Source: a virus. From it: a stretch of DNA of 25,342 nucleotides. The notes beneath the pieces are model-generated. The model ran no database searches. It was given only the letters and a program-made list of their open reading frames with translations, and had not been told where the DNA came from. Location of the stretch: the IMG/VR virus record IMGVR_UViG_3300008516_002040, positions 1 through 25,342 of that record. The stretch is one strand, 5' to 3'. This document shows positions 15,397-22,871 of this stretch, in pieces. Each line of letters starts with the position of its first letter. The first letter of the stretch is position 1. Both the position numbers and the translations under genes were made by a program.

Positions 15397-16110
15397 CTAG
15401 GCGGACACAGCCCTCGTTACGTCCGCAGTGATCTTGACTCTGCTCTCGGTCAACGTAGACACGATACCGGCTATCAGCACCTGTACATCATAGTACAGAC
15501 TCACCGGCCGCAACTTCGCTGTCTCCACAGCCTTCAGCACGATAGTGATGTCGCCAGCATCCTCATCATCGACCGTGAGCGATCCATTGCCAGCAGTGCC
15601 CTCAGCCCCATTCAGACGCTCCAGGCCTTCCGCTTCGGTGATCTGTACGATCGCCGACGTGTCAGCATCACCCTTGCTGCGCTTGACTGTGAACCAGAGT
15701 TTGGTGCGACCAGCAAGGCTGCCCAGACCGGTGAGTGAGATGGAGACGTCGTCGCCGCGATGGACCGTGATGCGGCTACCCTCCAGCGCCGCCTGAATCT
15801 CAGCCGCTGTCTGGGTCAGTGTTCTGGGGACGTACCCCCAAATCTCGCTTGCTCTCGCATCGTCTAAGGGCACCACCCTCATCGTTGCGAAAGCAGCTTT
15901 TACACCGTCTTCCATGAAGAGCATCGGCCAAGTACCAGCGGTATCGAAGTCATATTCCAGGTAGTACAAGCCGTCGCTGATCTCGGTCAGCGTCTGGAGC
16001 GCAGTCTTCACCAATGAGGGCGACCAGAGATAGGCAGTTACAGTCAATCCCGCCTGGAACCCAGTCGCCTTGTAGAAGATGCGCCCGGAACCGGTCGCAA
16101 AGATTTGCAC
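15397..16110 (-). CDS. structural protein with BppU-like C-terminal domain
   Basis: A 237-aa protein starting at GTG with AGGAG about 8 bases upstream. Residues 1-85 resemble the Ig-like N-terminal domain of the previous gene (GLYYLEYDFDTAGTWPMLFM). Residues 112-237 (ITVHRGDDVSISLTGLGSLA, LWFTVKRSKGD, YYDVQVLIAG, ITADVTRAVS) have the strand pattern of the BppU N-terminal domain that anchors baseplate or fibre proteins. I infer an anchor for a receptor-binding or decoration structure. The similarity is by pattern, not alignment. Confidence 0.6.
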   Translation of the reverse strand: MQIFATGSGRIFYKATGFQAGLTVTAYLWSPSLVKTALQTLTEISDGLYYLEYDFDTAGTWPMLFMEDGVKAAFATMRVVPLDDARASEIWGYVPRTLTQTAAEIQAALEGSRITVHRGDDVSISLTGLGSLAGRTKLWFTVKRSKGDADTSAIVQITEAEGLERLNGAEGTAGNGSLTVDDEDAGDITIVLKAVETAKLRPVSLYYDVQVLIAGIVSTLTESRVKITADVTRAVSA

Positions 16111-16137
16111 TCGGTTCTCCTCTTAGCGAATCAGGAA

Positions 16138-17055
16138 CTAGCCCACCATTGCCGGTGACGAGTATACGTCAAGCTGATCGCTGAGGGTCTTCAGACTGTC
16201 ACCATCTGCCCCGCGAATACCACCCGTTGCACCCGTGGCTGTGTCGATAGCAGCAGTGTCCACCAAGATGTCATCCACGATGCCATCAATCACCCCAACC
16301 TCAGTGTCTACAGTGGTCAGCGCCGCAGCAGTTGCCACAGCCCCCGTGAGGTATCCCATTTCCGTGTCGTACTCGCTCGCCGGGGCGGGGGAAGCTGGTA
16401 TGTTATCAGTCTTGGCTTTGACCTGCTTGGATATTGACACTATGCTGGTTCCACCCACGGTGTCGGTCTTCTTCCCGACAACGTCCCGCATCTGAGCATC
16501 CGTAGCGGCGTCCTCAGTGGGTACATCGTGGAACCCGTCAATGACCCCAACTTCTGTGTCAATGGTCTCGATCTCATTGTCCACAGTGGTCAGGGCAGAA
16601 GCGGTTGCCAAAGCTGTCGTTCCGAGAACATCAAGCTCGGCCTTTGTTGGAGCATCGTAGGTTCCAAGCTCGGTAGCAACTTCCGCAGGGGTGGCAGCTC
16701 CGTCCGCAGCAGTCTTGATGGCTCCCAGGCCATCTGTGACGTTATCAAGATCGGTCTGGATGCCATCCACGACAGTCTTGATGCCGAACTCGTCTACCGT
16801 TGCGACACGGAAGGCTTTGACAACTTCACCACCCCCACCATCCTTGTACATCAGAGCAATCCACTCGCCCGCCGCGTCCGGCGTGAACGTGGCATAGTAT
16901 CGGCCAGTCGTGCCGATCTCCGTCATCGCGGCTACGGATTTCGCACCGTCAAGGGCATGTGCCTCATCGTAAATGTCCATCTTGATGGTCAGACCAGTCG
17001 CAGCCGCTGCCGCCTGGTAGGTTACGATGATCGCAACTCCACTTTTGTAAGCCAT
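16138..17055 (-). CDS. fibre-like structural protein with repeated helical stalk
   Basis: A 305-aa protein. Residues 1-85 form an Ig-like beta domain with GRYYATFTPDAAGEWIALMY, a motif shared in outline with the next gene. Residues from about 86 to 300 are Ala/Thr/Asp/Val-rich with heptad-like spacing and an internal duplication: ALTTVDNEIETIDTEVGVIDG at 154-174 and ALTTVDTEVGVIDG at 245-258, with QVKAKTDNIPASPA between them. This looks like a trimeric fibre stalk. There is no C-terminal knob. The ATG has GGAGG upstream. Attachment to head or tail cannot be decided; the gene lies in the head block. Confidence 0.65.
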   Translation of the reverse strand: MAYKSGVAIIVTYQAAAAATGLTIKMDIYDEAHALDGAKSVAAMTEIGTTGRYYATFTPDAAGEWIALMYKDGGGGEVVKAFRVATVDEFGIKTVVDGIQTDLDNVTDGLGAIKTAADGAATPAEVATELGTYDAPTKAELDVLGTTALATASALTTVDNEIETIDTEVGVIDGFHDVPTEDAATDAQMRDVVGKKTDTVGGTSIVSISKQVKAKTDNIPASPAPASEYDTEMGYLTGAVATAAALTTVDTEVGVIDGIVDDILVDTAAIDTATGATGGIRGADGDSLKTLSDQLDVYSSPAMVG

Positions 17056-17079
17056 GACATTCCTCCGTTTGTCTGTTGC

Positions 17080-17556
17080 TCAGAAACTGACCTTGGCTGA
17101 AGGTAGTGCGTCGGTTTTGGATTTGATCGCGTCCACAATTCCGTCTATCGTGTCCTGCTTGCTCTCGTTCGCAAGCGTATTGCCCTCGTCGTCCTTGACC
17201 CTCAGATAGTCCGTCGCCGCAGCAGCAAAGAGAGAGTCGTACACATTCGCGTTCACAACCATGAAGTCCTTCCAAACTGGCAGGCACACATCCGTATCCA
17301 TGATGAGGACCGTCAGCCGTCCCTCTGTGTCTGTGTCGCCAGTGCCTAACGTCAGGGTGTACCACCCACCCTCTTTGTGCGTGAATGTGCGGCTGTCGCC
17401 CGTAAGGTCAACGAATGTGGTGCCATCATGCTTCATCAGCTCGGCGTGGTCAGCAGCAGCCAAAGTAATGCCCGTCTCAGGCGTCACCCCATCGCCCTTG
17501 TCCACGAACGGGCCAATCAGAACCGTGGCTGCCGTGTCGGCTTTGAGGAATTGCAC
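17080..17556 (-). CDS. phage structural protein with fibre-type N-terminal domain
   Basis: A 158-aa protein that starts at GTG with GGAGG 7-8 bases upstream. The sequence runs MQFLKADTAATVLIGPFVDK, then a DGVTPETGITL segment, a GGWYTLTLGTGDTDTEGRL strand pair and LPVWKDFMVVNANVYDSLF. This arrangement is familiar from small phage and metagenomic tail-associated proteins, which I cannot name further. The C-terminus (DTIDGIVDAIKSKTDALPSA) resembles the helical KTDNLPASPA stretches of fibre proteins and echoes the next gene. It could be a fibre adaptor or a truncated fibre. Confidence 0.6.
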   Translation of the reverse strand: MQFLKADTAATVLIGPFVDKGDGVTPETGITLAAADHAELMKHDGTTFVDLTGDSRTFTHKEGGWYTLTLGTGDTDTEGRLTVLIMDTDVCLPVWKDFMVVNANVYDSLFAAAATDYLRVKDDEGNTLANESKQDTIDGIVDAIKSKTDALPSAKVSF

Positions 17557-17557
17557 G

Positions 17558-18538
17558 CTACCTCCTCATTCTCATGTAGTGCATCATCTGAACAGCCACG
17601 CCTTCAGGCGGCCCTTCTGCCGTGTACGTGACCTGTATCTGCACCATGCCGACGTACATGGTGTTGCCCTTGGAGATATCGTTCTGCTCTACGTCGCAGT
17701 CGAGGTTCTGGATGTCGGTCCAAAGCCAAGCCCCCACCGTCTGGAATAGAAGATCAATCGTTGCACTCGGAGTTTGCCAAGTTGCGCCAGAAGTGGTACT
17801 ATAAACCCGACTCCCATCTGGATAGGCGTTCTCACCGCGCAATCGCCAAGCCACATAATTGCTTATGTCGCCGCTTGGCGCGCGAACCACCATTGCATAC
17901 ATTGTGCTTGCAGATAGGGCATATGGCGTTTCAAAGTCGCATATAATCCAGGCATTCTCTGTCGGCAAATCGGCTTCCAAAACAGTGCCAGTAGCGAGGT
18001 CGCCACCCGTTGGCTTGCCGTCTGACGTTGCTCGGATGCTAATTGTCAAATCCCCAGGGCTGAGGACCTTACGGCCATACATCTTGACCCCTGTAATAGA
18101 GTAGCCACCAGAGGTTGTAAAGGTCTGGGCAAGCCAGCTAGCCCCGTTAACGGTCTCTGTGCTAGTATCCCCACTTATCAAGCCCTGCTTGATTATTGGC
18201 GCATTCGTATCCCCCGTTATATCCTGCCACGCCTTCCACCCCGCCGTAACCCCAGGGGCTTCTACGTGGTCGTCCCCGTCGTCAGTGCCACCGAACACGG
18301 GCCGCAGGATCAGTTGGTCGTCAGCGTCGGAGTAGGCGTAGGCCCGAATCTCGACCTTGCTGATAGTGCCCAAATCTTCACCGACGCACTCATTGTCTAT
18401 GAGTTTCTGGATGTCGCCATCGGTGGTCGTCGAGGCGTAGTCTGTCTCAACGCCATCCACCATCTCGCCAGGGTTAGTTGACCACTCCTCAACTCCCTCG
18501 GCCCAGGCGTCGAACTCGTAGATGACTGTATCAGCCAT
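17558..18538 (-). CDS. beta-sandwich structural protein, probable decoration or fibre-type
   Basis: A 326-aa protein made of beta-strand-rich segments. A first part (about 1-110) reads MADTVIYEFDAWAEGVEEWS and ends around VEAPGVTAGWKAWQDITG. A central domain (about 125-275) has SWLAQTFTTSGGYSITGVKM, LTISIRATSDGKPTGGDLA and YAMVVRAPSGD, a pattern typical of galactose-binding-like jelly rolls in phage and surface proteins. The C-terminus returns to strand-rich sequence ending in MMHYMRMRR. No signal peptide or membrane segment is visible. The start at 18538 uses TGATG coupling; an upstream frame extension lies inside the previous gene. Its place between portal and protease suggests a head-attached protein, but that is inference. 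Confidence 0.6.
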   Translation of the reverse strand: MADTVIYEFDAWAEGVEEWSTNPGEMVDGVETDYASTTTDGDIQKLIDNECVGEDLGTISKVEIRAYAYSDADDQLILRPVFGGTDDGDDHVEAPGVTAGWKAWQDITGDTNAPIIKQGLISGDTSTETVNGASWLAQTFTTSGGYSITGVKMYGRKVLSPGDLTISIRATSDGKPTGGDLATGTVLEADLPTENAWIICDFETPYALSASTMYAMVVRAPSGDISNYVAWRLRGENAYPDGSRVYSTTSGATWQTPSATIDLLFQTVGAWLWTDIQNLDCDVEQNDISKGNTMYVGMVQIQVTYTAEGPPEGVAVQMMHYMRMRR

Positions 18539-18897
18539 CAGTCCACCCACTCTATCGTGAAGCCACAAGTCGGCGGTAGCTCAAAGAGCCCGTCACGCAA
18601 AGCCTGGATGTCCTTGACCCTGGCAGGCCATATCGGGCAGTTGTGCTCAAACCACGCGATCTGCTCGTCCGTCATCTTCTCGCCGAAGCGGTCACGGACT
18701 TTCGGGTAGACTCTCTTGGCTTGCATGACCAGACAGTGCCCGTACTTGCCAAGTTCAGGGTCCACGTCGTCCGTGTAGAACTTGCACCTGTCCTCGCCGA
18801 GAGAGATGCAGGGGTTCTCCCGCATGAAGCCACCAAGGTCTTCATGCAGGCAGCACACGCCGCAGTGCGCACACGAACCGCTTACGATCCAGGGCAT
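18538..18897 (-). CDS. Cys-rich protein, possible metal or Fe-S binder (YkgJ-like CxxCxxCC)
   Basis: A 119-aa protein with nine cysteines. The N-terminal SGSCAHCGVCC gives C-x2-C-x2-CC (C9, C12, C15, C16), followed by C30, C38 and C55. This resembles the YkgJ-type zinc/iron-chelating family (CxxCxxCC). C87 and C111 follow a helical middle section. It is preceded by AGAGGAAG, starts 6 bases after the portal stop, and its TGA overlaps the next ATG as TGATG. No role in virion assembly is known to me. It might be a virion component stabilised by metal or an enzyme-like accessory protein. The family call is tentative. Confidence 0.6.
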   Translation of the reverse strand: MPWIVSGSCAHCGVCCLHEDLGGFMRENPCISLGEDRCKFYTDDVDPELGKYGHCLVMQAKRVYPKVRDRFGEKMTDEQIAWFEHNCPIWPARVKDIQALRDGLFELPPTCGFTIEWVD

Positions 18898-18903
18898 CTT
18901 CCT

Positions 18904-21900
18904 CTATCTCCCGAAACTCACCGAACACTGGCAATTGGCGACCTGTTCGGCCCCGCCACTCGGATCGCCCGGCCACTTCATCCCGTTGGGGAACAGCTCC
19001 CCAATCCCCACCGTCGTCCCGTCCAGGGCAGCGTGATCCTCGCGTGGATTCGCGCTGTTCACCTGCCAGGTCTTAGTCTTGAGCCCGCCCTGCCGCGCAG
19101 CCTCTTGCGACCCAAAGTTGGCCGCCGTGGTCACCTTGCTGCGGGCGATCTCCGCCGCCCGCACGCCCAGGGCCAACTCGAACAGATGCTGTATCGCACT
19201 ACGAGGCTCCTCCTCGGTTGGCCAAAGGCCACTTTCACTTTGCAGCCCATTGGCCACTCCATCGCGCGTCGTCGCATTGATCTCCTCCGCCGCGATTCGG
19301 GCGTTCTCGCTCAGCCAGGGCAGCATCAGCTCCTCGTCGATCTCAGTCTCGAGCTCCGTCGCTACTCTCTGCCCCCAGGCTCCCGCCGTCAATAGATTCA
19401 ATCGCAGCAGATCGGCACCCAACTCCTCGTTCCACCTGTCCCCATCGAACCAGATCTCCCCGATGAATTGCTTGGCTTTTATCCTGCTGACGATCGCCGC
19501 CCCCTGCCGCCGAAAGTGTCCCGATAGTACCTCCACCCACTTAGCCTCATGCCGCTCCCGCAGCGGCAGATAGGCCGTATCCACCTGCCCTTCTGCTGCT
19601 TTTGCCTGAACTACAGTCTTTGGGGGCGCGCTATCGCGCGGCGAGGCCTGCCCACCCACCAGCACATTCAAGGGCACCACCAGCACCTCGGCATCCCCCC
19701 CCATACTGGGCAGATTCATCCGCGCCCGTGCCTCGTCTGCCGTCATCCAGGGCCGCCCCACTGCGCTCTGCAGCGCCTTCGTCTGCTCGTCGAATGACCC
19801 CTGCAGCTTCTCCTGGATGTTGAACTCCACGTAGACGCCCTTTGTATCTGGGAAGTCGGGCAGCAGCTGCATCTCGATGTCCTGCTCGATCATCGCCAGC
19901 CACGGACCCAAGCTGTCCTGATACAGATTCTTGTGCTGTTCCCGGATGTTGGAATTGTGGACCACGATGCCGGCGGCGACAAAGTTGTGCGTTCCCTCGA
20001 TCTCCAGATCAAACACCGGCTCCGGTGGCAATTGCTCAATCGACACCACGCGCGAATACTCACAACCAGCAGGTGGCTCGGACCGCCTGCCCCTGGCAAA
20101 TGGATAGTCCTTGCCCTTCTTATCCCACCCCTTCCCCTGAGCCAATCGCCCGTGGTAGCGCGGATCATGCGAGCCGATCATCCGATTCGCCTCGGGATCG
20201 GAGCAAGTGATTATCCACTGATCGACATCCCCGATGTCACCAGTTGGCAATACCGTCTGCCCGAGTCGGTGGTAAGCATTGTTGACCGGGATCCCCAAGC
20301 CCATGCACAGATGACGGACATCCTCTATGAGCTTCTGATTGCATGAGGAATAACTGATCTTGCCGCGCTTATCGACCGACCCATCCGAGTCCAGATAGCC
20401 GCGCAGCAACGCCAGCCGTTCCGCGCGGCTTGCCCCGAACACCCACCCAGGCACCCGCTTGGTATGCGCCGTGCCTGAGAATCCCAATTTGGCAAGCTCC
20501 TCCGCGGCCAGCACCGATGCAAACCGCGTCTGCCGGTCTCCCTCAACCAGTGTCACTGGCTGAGTTTCCAGCCCCTCGCGCGTACTCCCATTCCCATGCT
20601 TGCCAAAAGAACGAAACTCTTGCTGCATGACTTGCCGGTAATGGTCCATGTACGCTGCATCGTTGGCGCGGGCAATTGATACCGCACCACGTTCCGGATA
20701 CACGTTGCCATCGCCAAGCAGCAGGCCAAAGAACTCCATCCGCGGGATCGACTGGCGAGGCGTCCCTTCTGGCAGTTCCTTCAGCGCCACAAGGATGTCG
20801 CCGCGCTTTATCTCGCTTGCTGGCACATAGACATGCTGCACTTCATAGTGCCACCGAGATTGACCGGCTCGTATCTTTGCGCCGGCATCAGGATCCGGTG
20901 TGCCCTTCACCTTCACCAGGCGGCGAACGAGGACCGGATGCGTCGGGTTTGCTTCCAGCGTCCTGTTTTGTGTCTTGATTCGCAGGATCGGGTCGATGCC
21001 TGTCTGACCCGATCGCATCACCCGCTTCAAACAGAATCCATCCCCGATGTGGCTCCAGACCTGATCCCCCGCCTGTACCTCAGCAATAGGCTTCGGTCCC
21101 CCCGATGCAAACACTGCCACATGGCCAGGCAGACAGAACGTCGCGTGCTCCAGAATGCCCACCATGGGCAAGGGGATGTGATAGGCCCGCGCGCACTCCT
21201 CCCTGGTCAGCCTCCGCCCCGTCAGATACTCGCTCTCCTGGGCGTTGAAGGTGTTCTGCTTCCAGACCATTCCTTCCTCAAGGATCGCCGTCTTGCCGCT
21301 GTTATCGCCCCCGCTATAGAGAGCCTCGAACTCCGCCTTGAACCGCTCCCGCGCTGGCTTCCCCCACATCGGTGCCTCCACCGGCCGCTCGATGATCCCC
21401 CCCATCCGAGCCGCGTTCTGCCAGAACGCCTCCCGATAATCCCCCGCCGCGTGCTCCTCGGCCAGTACCCGCCTCAAGGTCTCCAATGGTGACAGTCCCA
21501 AGATGGCGCTCTCTGCGTTGTATCCCCGAAAGTGCACCATCCCCTCGGGCGCCACCTTGAGCAACTTGCCCCCGATAGTCACTTCGTATCTCGTGGGCAT
21601 GAGTCCGCCCTTGACCGCCACATAGGAAGGCGGGATCCTCAGCAACCCCTTCGGGCCATTCGCTGGCTTCACCTTCAGCCAGAAGGCATTGAAGTATACG
21701 CCCAGGTCCCCCATCAATGCCTGGATCAGATGATACCGCGTCACCTTGTACTCGGGCGGCAAAGGCCGACCCAGCAATTGCGCCAGTGGATGCTCCCGCA
21801 GCCGCTTGCGGTCCGTCTCGCTCACCCGCCGGAACACGTGTAGCCCTAGTTGGGCGATGTTCCGGGCCAGGAAATCCACGCATGTCCTGACGTTGGGCTG

Positions 21901-22029
21901 GGTGCGGTACAGCGTCGCATAGTCATAGTAGTGCGTGTCATAGAGGCGGAGTCGCCCATAGAACACTGACGAGCTCCACCCCATCTCGAGATCGGCCAGC
22001 GCCCCTAGGCTCTGCACCACTGCCGGCAT
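18904..22029 (-). CDS. HK97-family portal protein, intein-split, with C-terminal MuF-like domain
   Basis: The precursor is 1041 aa. Residues 1-298 and 693 to about 800 form an HK97-family portal, the dodecameric ring through which DNA enters the prohead. Residues 299-692 are an intein. The region from about 820 to 1041 resembles the Mu F/SPP1 gp7 head morphogenesis domain, with NPREDHAALDG near 994-1004, a PNG-x-x-x-P-G-D-P stretch and a terminal NCQCSV. Splicing would join ATF to SNIREQ, restoring a conserved portal motif and giving a 647-aa portal-MuF protein. I chose the ATG at 22029 because GAGGGA sits 8 bases upstream and it forms a TGATG junction; an ATG at 22056 is the longer alternative. 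One of the 24-bp dispersed repeats lies in the MuF-like part. Confidence 0.9.
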   Translation of the reverse strand: MPAVVQSLGALADLEMGWSSSVFYGRLRLYDTHYYDYATLYRTQPNVRTCVDFLARNIAQLGLHVFRRVSETDRKRLREHPLAQLLGRPLPPEYKVTRYHLIQALMGDLGVYFNAFWLKVKPANGPKGLLRIPPSYVAVKGGLMPTRYEVTIGGKLLKVAPEGMVHFRGYNAESAILGLSPLETLRRVLAEEHAAGDYREAFWQNAARMGGIIERPVEAPMWGKPARERFKAEFEALYSGGDNSGKTAILEEGMVWKQNTFNAQESEYLTGRRLTREECARAYHIPLPMVGILEHATFCLPGHVAVFASGGPKPIAEVQAGDQVWSHIGDGFCLKRVMRSGQTGIDPILRIKTQNRTLEANPTHPVLVRRLVKVKGTPDPDAGAKIRAGQSRWHYEVQHVYVPASEIKRGDILVALKELPEGTPRQSIPRMEFFGLLLGDGNVYPERGAVSIARANDAAYMDHYRQVMQQEFRSFGKHGNGSTREGLETQPVTLVEGDRQTRFASVLAAEELAKLGFSGTAHTKRVPGWVFGASRAERLALLRGYLDSDGSVDKRGKISYSSCNQKLIEDVRHLCMGLGIPVNNAYHRLGQTVLPTGDIGDVDQWIITCSDPEANRMIGSHDPRYHGRLAQGKGWDKKGKDYPFARGRRSEPPAGCEYSRVVSIEQLPPEPVFDLEIEGTHNFVAAGIVVHNSNIREQHKNLYQDSLGPWLAMIEQDIEMQLLPDFPDTKGVYVEFNIQEKLQGSFDEQTKALQSAVGRPWMTADEARARMNLPSMGGDAEVLVVPLNVLVGGQASPRDSAPPKTVVQAKAAEGQVDTAYLPLRERHEAKWVEVLSGHFRRQGAAIVSRIKAKQFIGEIWFDGDRWNEELGADLLRLNLLTAGAWGQRVATELETEIDEELMLPWLSENARIAAEEINATTRDGVANGLQSESGLWPTEEEPRSAIQHLFELALGVRAAEIARSKVTTAANFGSQEAARQGGLKTKTWQVNSANPREDHAALDGTTVGIGELFPNGMKWPGDPSGGAEQVANCQCSVSFGR
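19220..19243 (-). repeat. 24-bp dispersed repeat, copy in the MuF-like part of the portal
   Basis: Core GGCCAAAGGCCACTTT followed by CACTTTGC. It is read in the same frame as the glycosyltransferase copy (QSESGLWP against QTESGLRP), although the host proteins are unrelated. Confidence 0.7.
19954..21135 (-). mobile_element. intein with LAGLIDADG (DOD) homing endonuclease in the portal gene
   Basis: A 394-codon in-frame insertion. It starts with Cys (CLPGHVAVFASGG, splicing block A), has an ANPTHPVLV block B with the conserved His (N replaces the usual T three residues before it), and ends with VFDLEIEGTHNFVAAGIVVHN (blocks F and G, terminal His-Asn) followed by Ser as +1 residue. The two endonuclease signatures are FFGLLLGDG and LRGYLDSDG, each ending in an acidic LAGLIDADG-type motif. 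All splicing residues appear present, so the element looks active for splicing. Homing activity is likely but cannot be proven from sequence. Confidence 0.93.
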
Positions 22030-22286
22030 CAGCTTTCCCTCAGATACTCTCTGCATGCCTCTAAGGCGACAGGTGGTTGGCTTGACCCACTGAGGACGGC
22101 GAGCCAGATATATCCTCTAAATAGGATATGAAGACGTTCACGGAGAGACATCTTCCAGCAGGACACACATTGTTCCCCATCTGTCCAAACAGGCAATGGA
22201 TCAATGCCAGCGACATTCTCTGAATACTGCCGGCCTTTCGGCGCCAGCAATGTCGTCGTGCCCCCCTTGAAAGCCACAGGTTTCAT
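22029..22286 (-). CDS. small phage structural-module protein, function unknown
   Basis: The 85-aa product begins MKPVAFKGGTTTLLAPKG and contains LPVWTDGEQCVSCWKMSLRE with a CxxC-like pair (C-V-S-C), then a hydrophobic FRGYIWLAVLSG segment and a SQPPVALEACREYL tail. This layout resembles a small hypothetical protein often found between terminase and portal genes; I know no function. The start at 22286 has an excellent GGAGG 7 bases upstream and an ATGA overlap with the previous gene. A longer frame upstream has no support. Its TGA shares a base with the portal ATG (TGATG). Confidence 0.7.
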   Translation of the reverse strand: MKPVAFKGGTTTLLAPKGRQYSENVAGIDPLPVWTDGEQCVSCWKMSLRERLHILFRGYIWLAVLSGSSQPPVALEACREYLRES

Positions 22287-22507
22287 GATTGTCCTCCTAG
22301 TACCTGCACAAAGTCGATATTGGCCACGTCGATCACCACCTCGCCGTCCATCGGCACCACCTCGCCACGCCCTTTGAGCAACTGCGCATCCCTCAACACC
22401 AGATACCCCCTGCGCCGCCGCCACAGCACCCCACGAAACGACTTGTCCGTCTTTGTGCTCACGATCACCCGTCGCAGCACCGGATATCTCGGACCAAGCA
22501 GCCTCAT
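22283..22507 (-). CDS. small phage protein, possibly LSm/SH3-like beta barrel
   Basis: From the ATG at 22507 the product is 74 aa: MRLLGPRYPVLRRVIVSTKT, then a KSFRGVLWRRRRGYLVLRDA segment and a final PMDGEVVIDVANIDFVQVL. Alternating hydrophobic strands, a G-V-L-W turn and a basic loop resemble a small RNA- or ligand-binding barrel, but this is inference from strand pattern only. The ATG forms an ATGA overlap with the DUF551 stop but has no good ribosome binding site. Upstream TTG/GTG codons at 22546 and 22543, with GAGGG nearby, are alternatives that would overlap more. The stop overlaps the next ATG as ATGA. Confidence 0.65.
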   Translation of the reverse strand: MRLLGPRYPVLRRVIVSTKTDKSFRGVLWRRRRGYLVLRDAQLLKGRGEVVPMDGEVVIDVANIDFVQVLGGQS

Positions 22508-22758
22508 GTCGGCGTCGGAGGCGCTGGATTGGGTACTTGACACCAATGAGTTACGCCCTCAAGGGGCGTCTCTCTTTTCAGATCACCATTCGCCCATGTC
22601 GCCCACCAGTCTTGACCGCCCTTGTATTTGCGACAAAACCCCCAACTCACACCGCCTTCGTGGGCAATCCAGACATCCGCACCCTTACCAGGTAGTTCGT
22701 TGTCATCTCCGACTGGAATCCACTCTAGATTCGGATATACTAATGGAGGTTTCTCCAT
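22504..22758 (-). CDS. DUF551-like small phage protein
   Basis: An 84-aa protein with the DUF551 pattern: an N-terminal W-I-P-V-x-D-x-x-x-L-P-G segment, a central aromatic region (WWATWANGD) and a C-terminal VTHWCQVPNPAPP that matches the family's V-T-H-W-x-x-x-P-x-P-P ending. DUF551 proteins are common small phage proteins of unknown function. I chose the ATG at 22758 because AAAGGGG lies about 6 bases upstream; a TTG one codon earlier is the alternative. The stop overlaps the next ATG as ATGA. Confidence 0.7.
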   Translation of the reverse strand: MEKPPLVYPNLEWIPVGDDNELPGKGADVWIAHEGGVSWGFCRKYKGGQDWWATWANGDLKRETPLEGVTHWCQVPNPAPPTPT

Positions 22759-22871
22759 CAAGAACCCCTTTCCCCAAAGATATGATTTATCGTTAGATAA
22801 CTCATATGTTCTAGTCTGAGTCGCCCCACCTCAGTACGACGCAGCTCTCTTGGCGGCGGGGCGACCTCCAT
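22758..22871 (-). CDS. possible 37-aa small ORF filling the terL-DUF551 gap
   Basis: An ORF begins at an ATG two bases after the terL stop. It runs 37 codons (MEVAPPPRELRRTEVGRLRL...) and ends in a TGA that shares its A with the next ATG (TGATG), the same junction type as two other genes here. Against it: there is no clear ribosome binding site apart from the terL tail, it matches nothing I recognise, and two inverted repeats lie inside it. It may be a small coupled gene or a regulatory leader that happens to be open. Confidence 0.3.
   Translation of the reverse strand: MEVAPPPRELRRTEVGRLRLEHMSYLTINHIFGERGS
22779..22808. promoter_or_regulatory. AT-rich imperfect palindrome upstream of the DUF551 gene
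   Basis: GATATGATTTATC and GATAACTCATATG are separated by GTTA; 11 of 13 positions pair. It is the most AT-rich stretch I see in a GC-rich window and lies about 20-50 bases upstream of the start at 22758. A protein-binding operator, a promoter element or a short RNA hairpin are all possible. I do not see a convincing -35/-10 pair. Confidence 0.35.
22820..22865. repeat. inverted repeat GTCGCCCC / GGGGCGAC just after terL
   Basis: Perfect 8-bp arms at 22820-22827 and 22858-22865 flank a 30-nt loop. The hairpin would form just after the terL stop. No U-tract follows on the minus strand, so it is not a typical intrinsic terminator. It could act as an RNA-processing or stability hairpin. Confidence 0.4.

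Noticed and set aside
22820-22865. Intrinsic terminator after terL
   Set aside because: The hairpin has a long loop and no U-tract on the minus-strand transcript.
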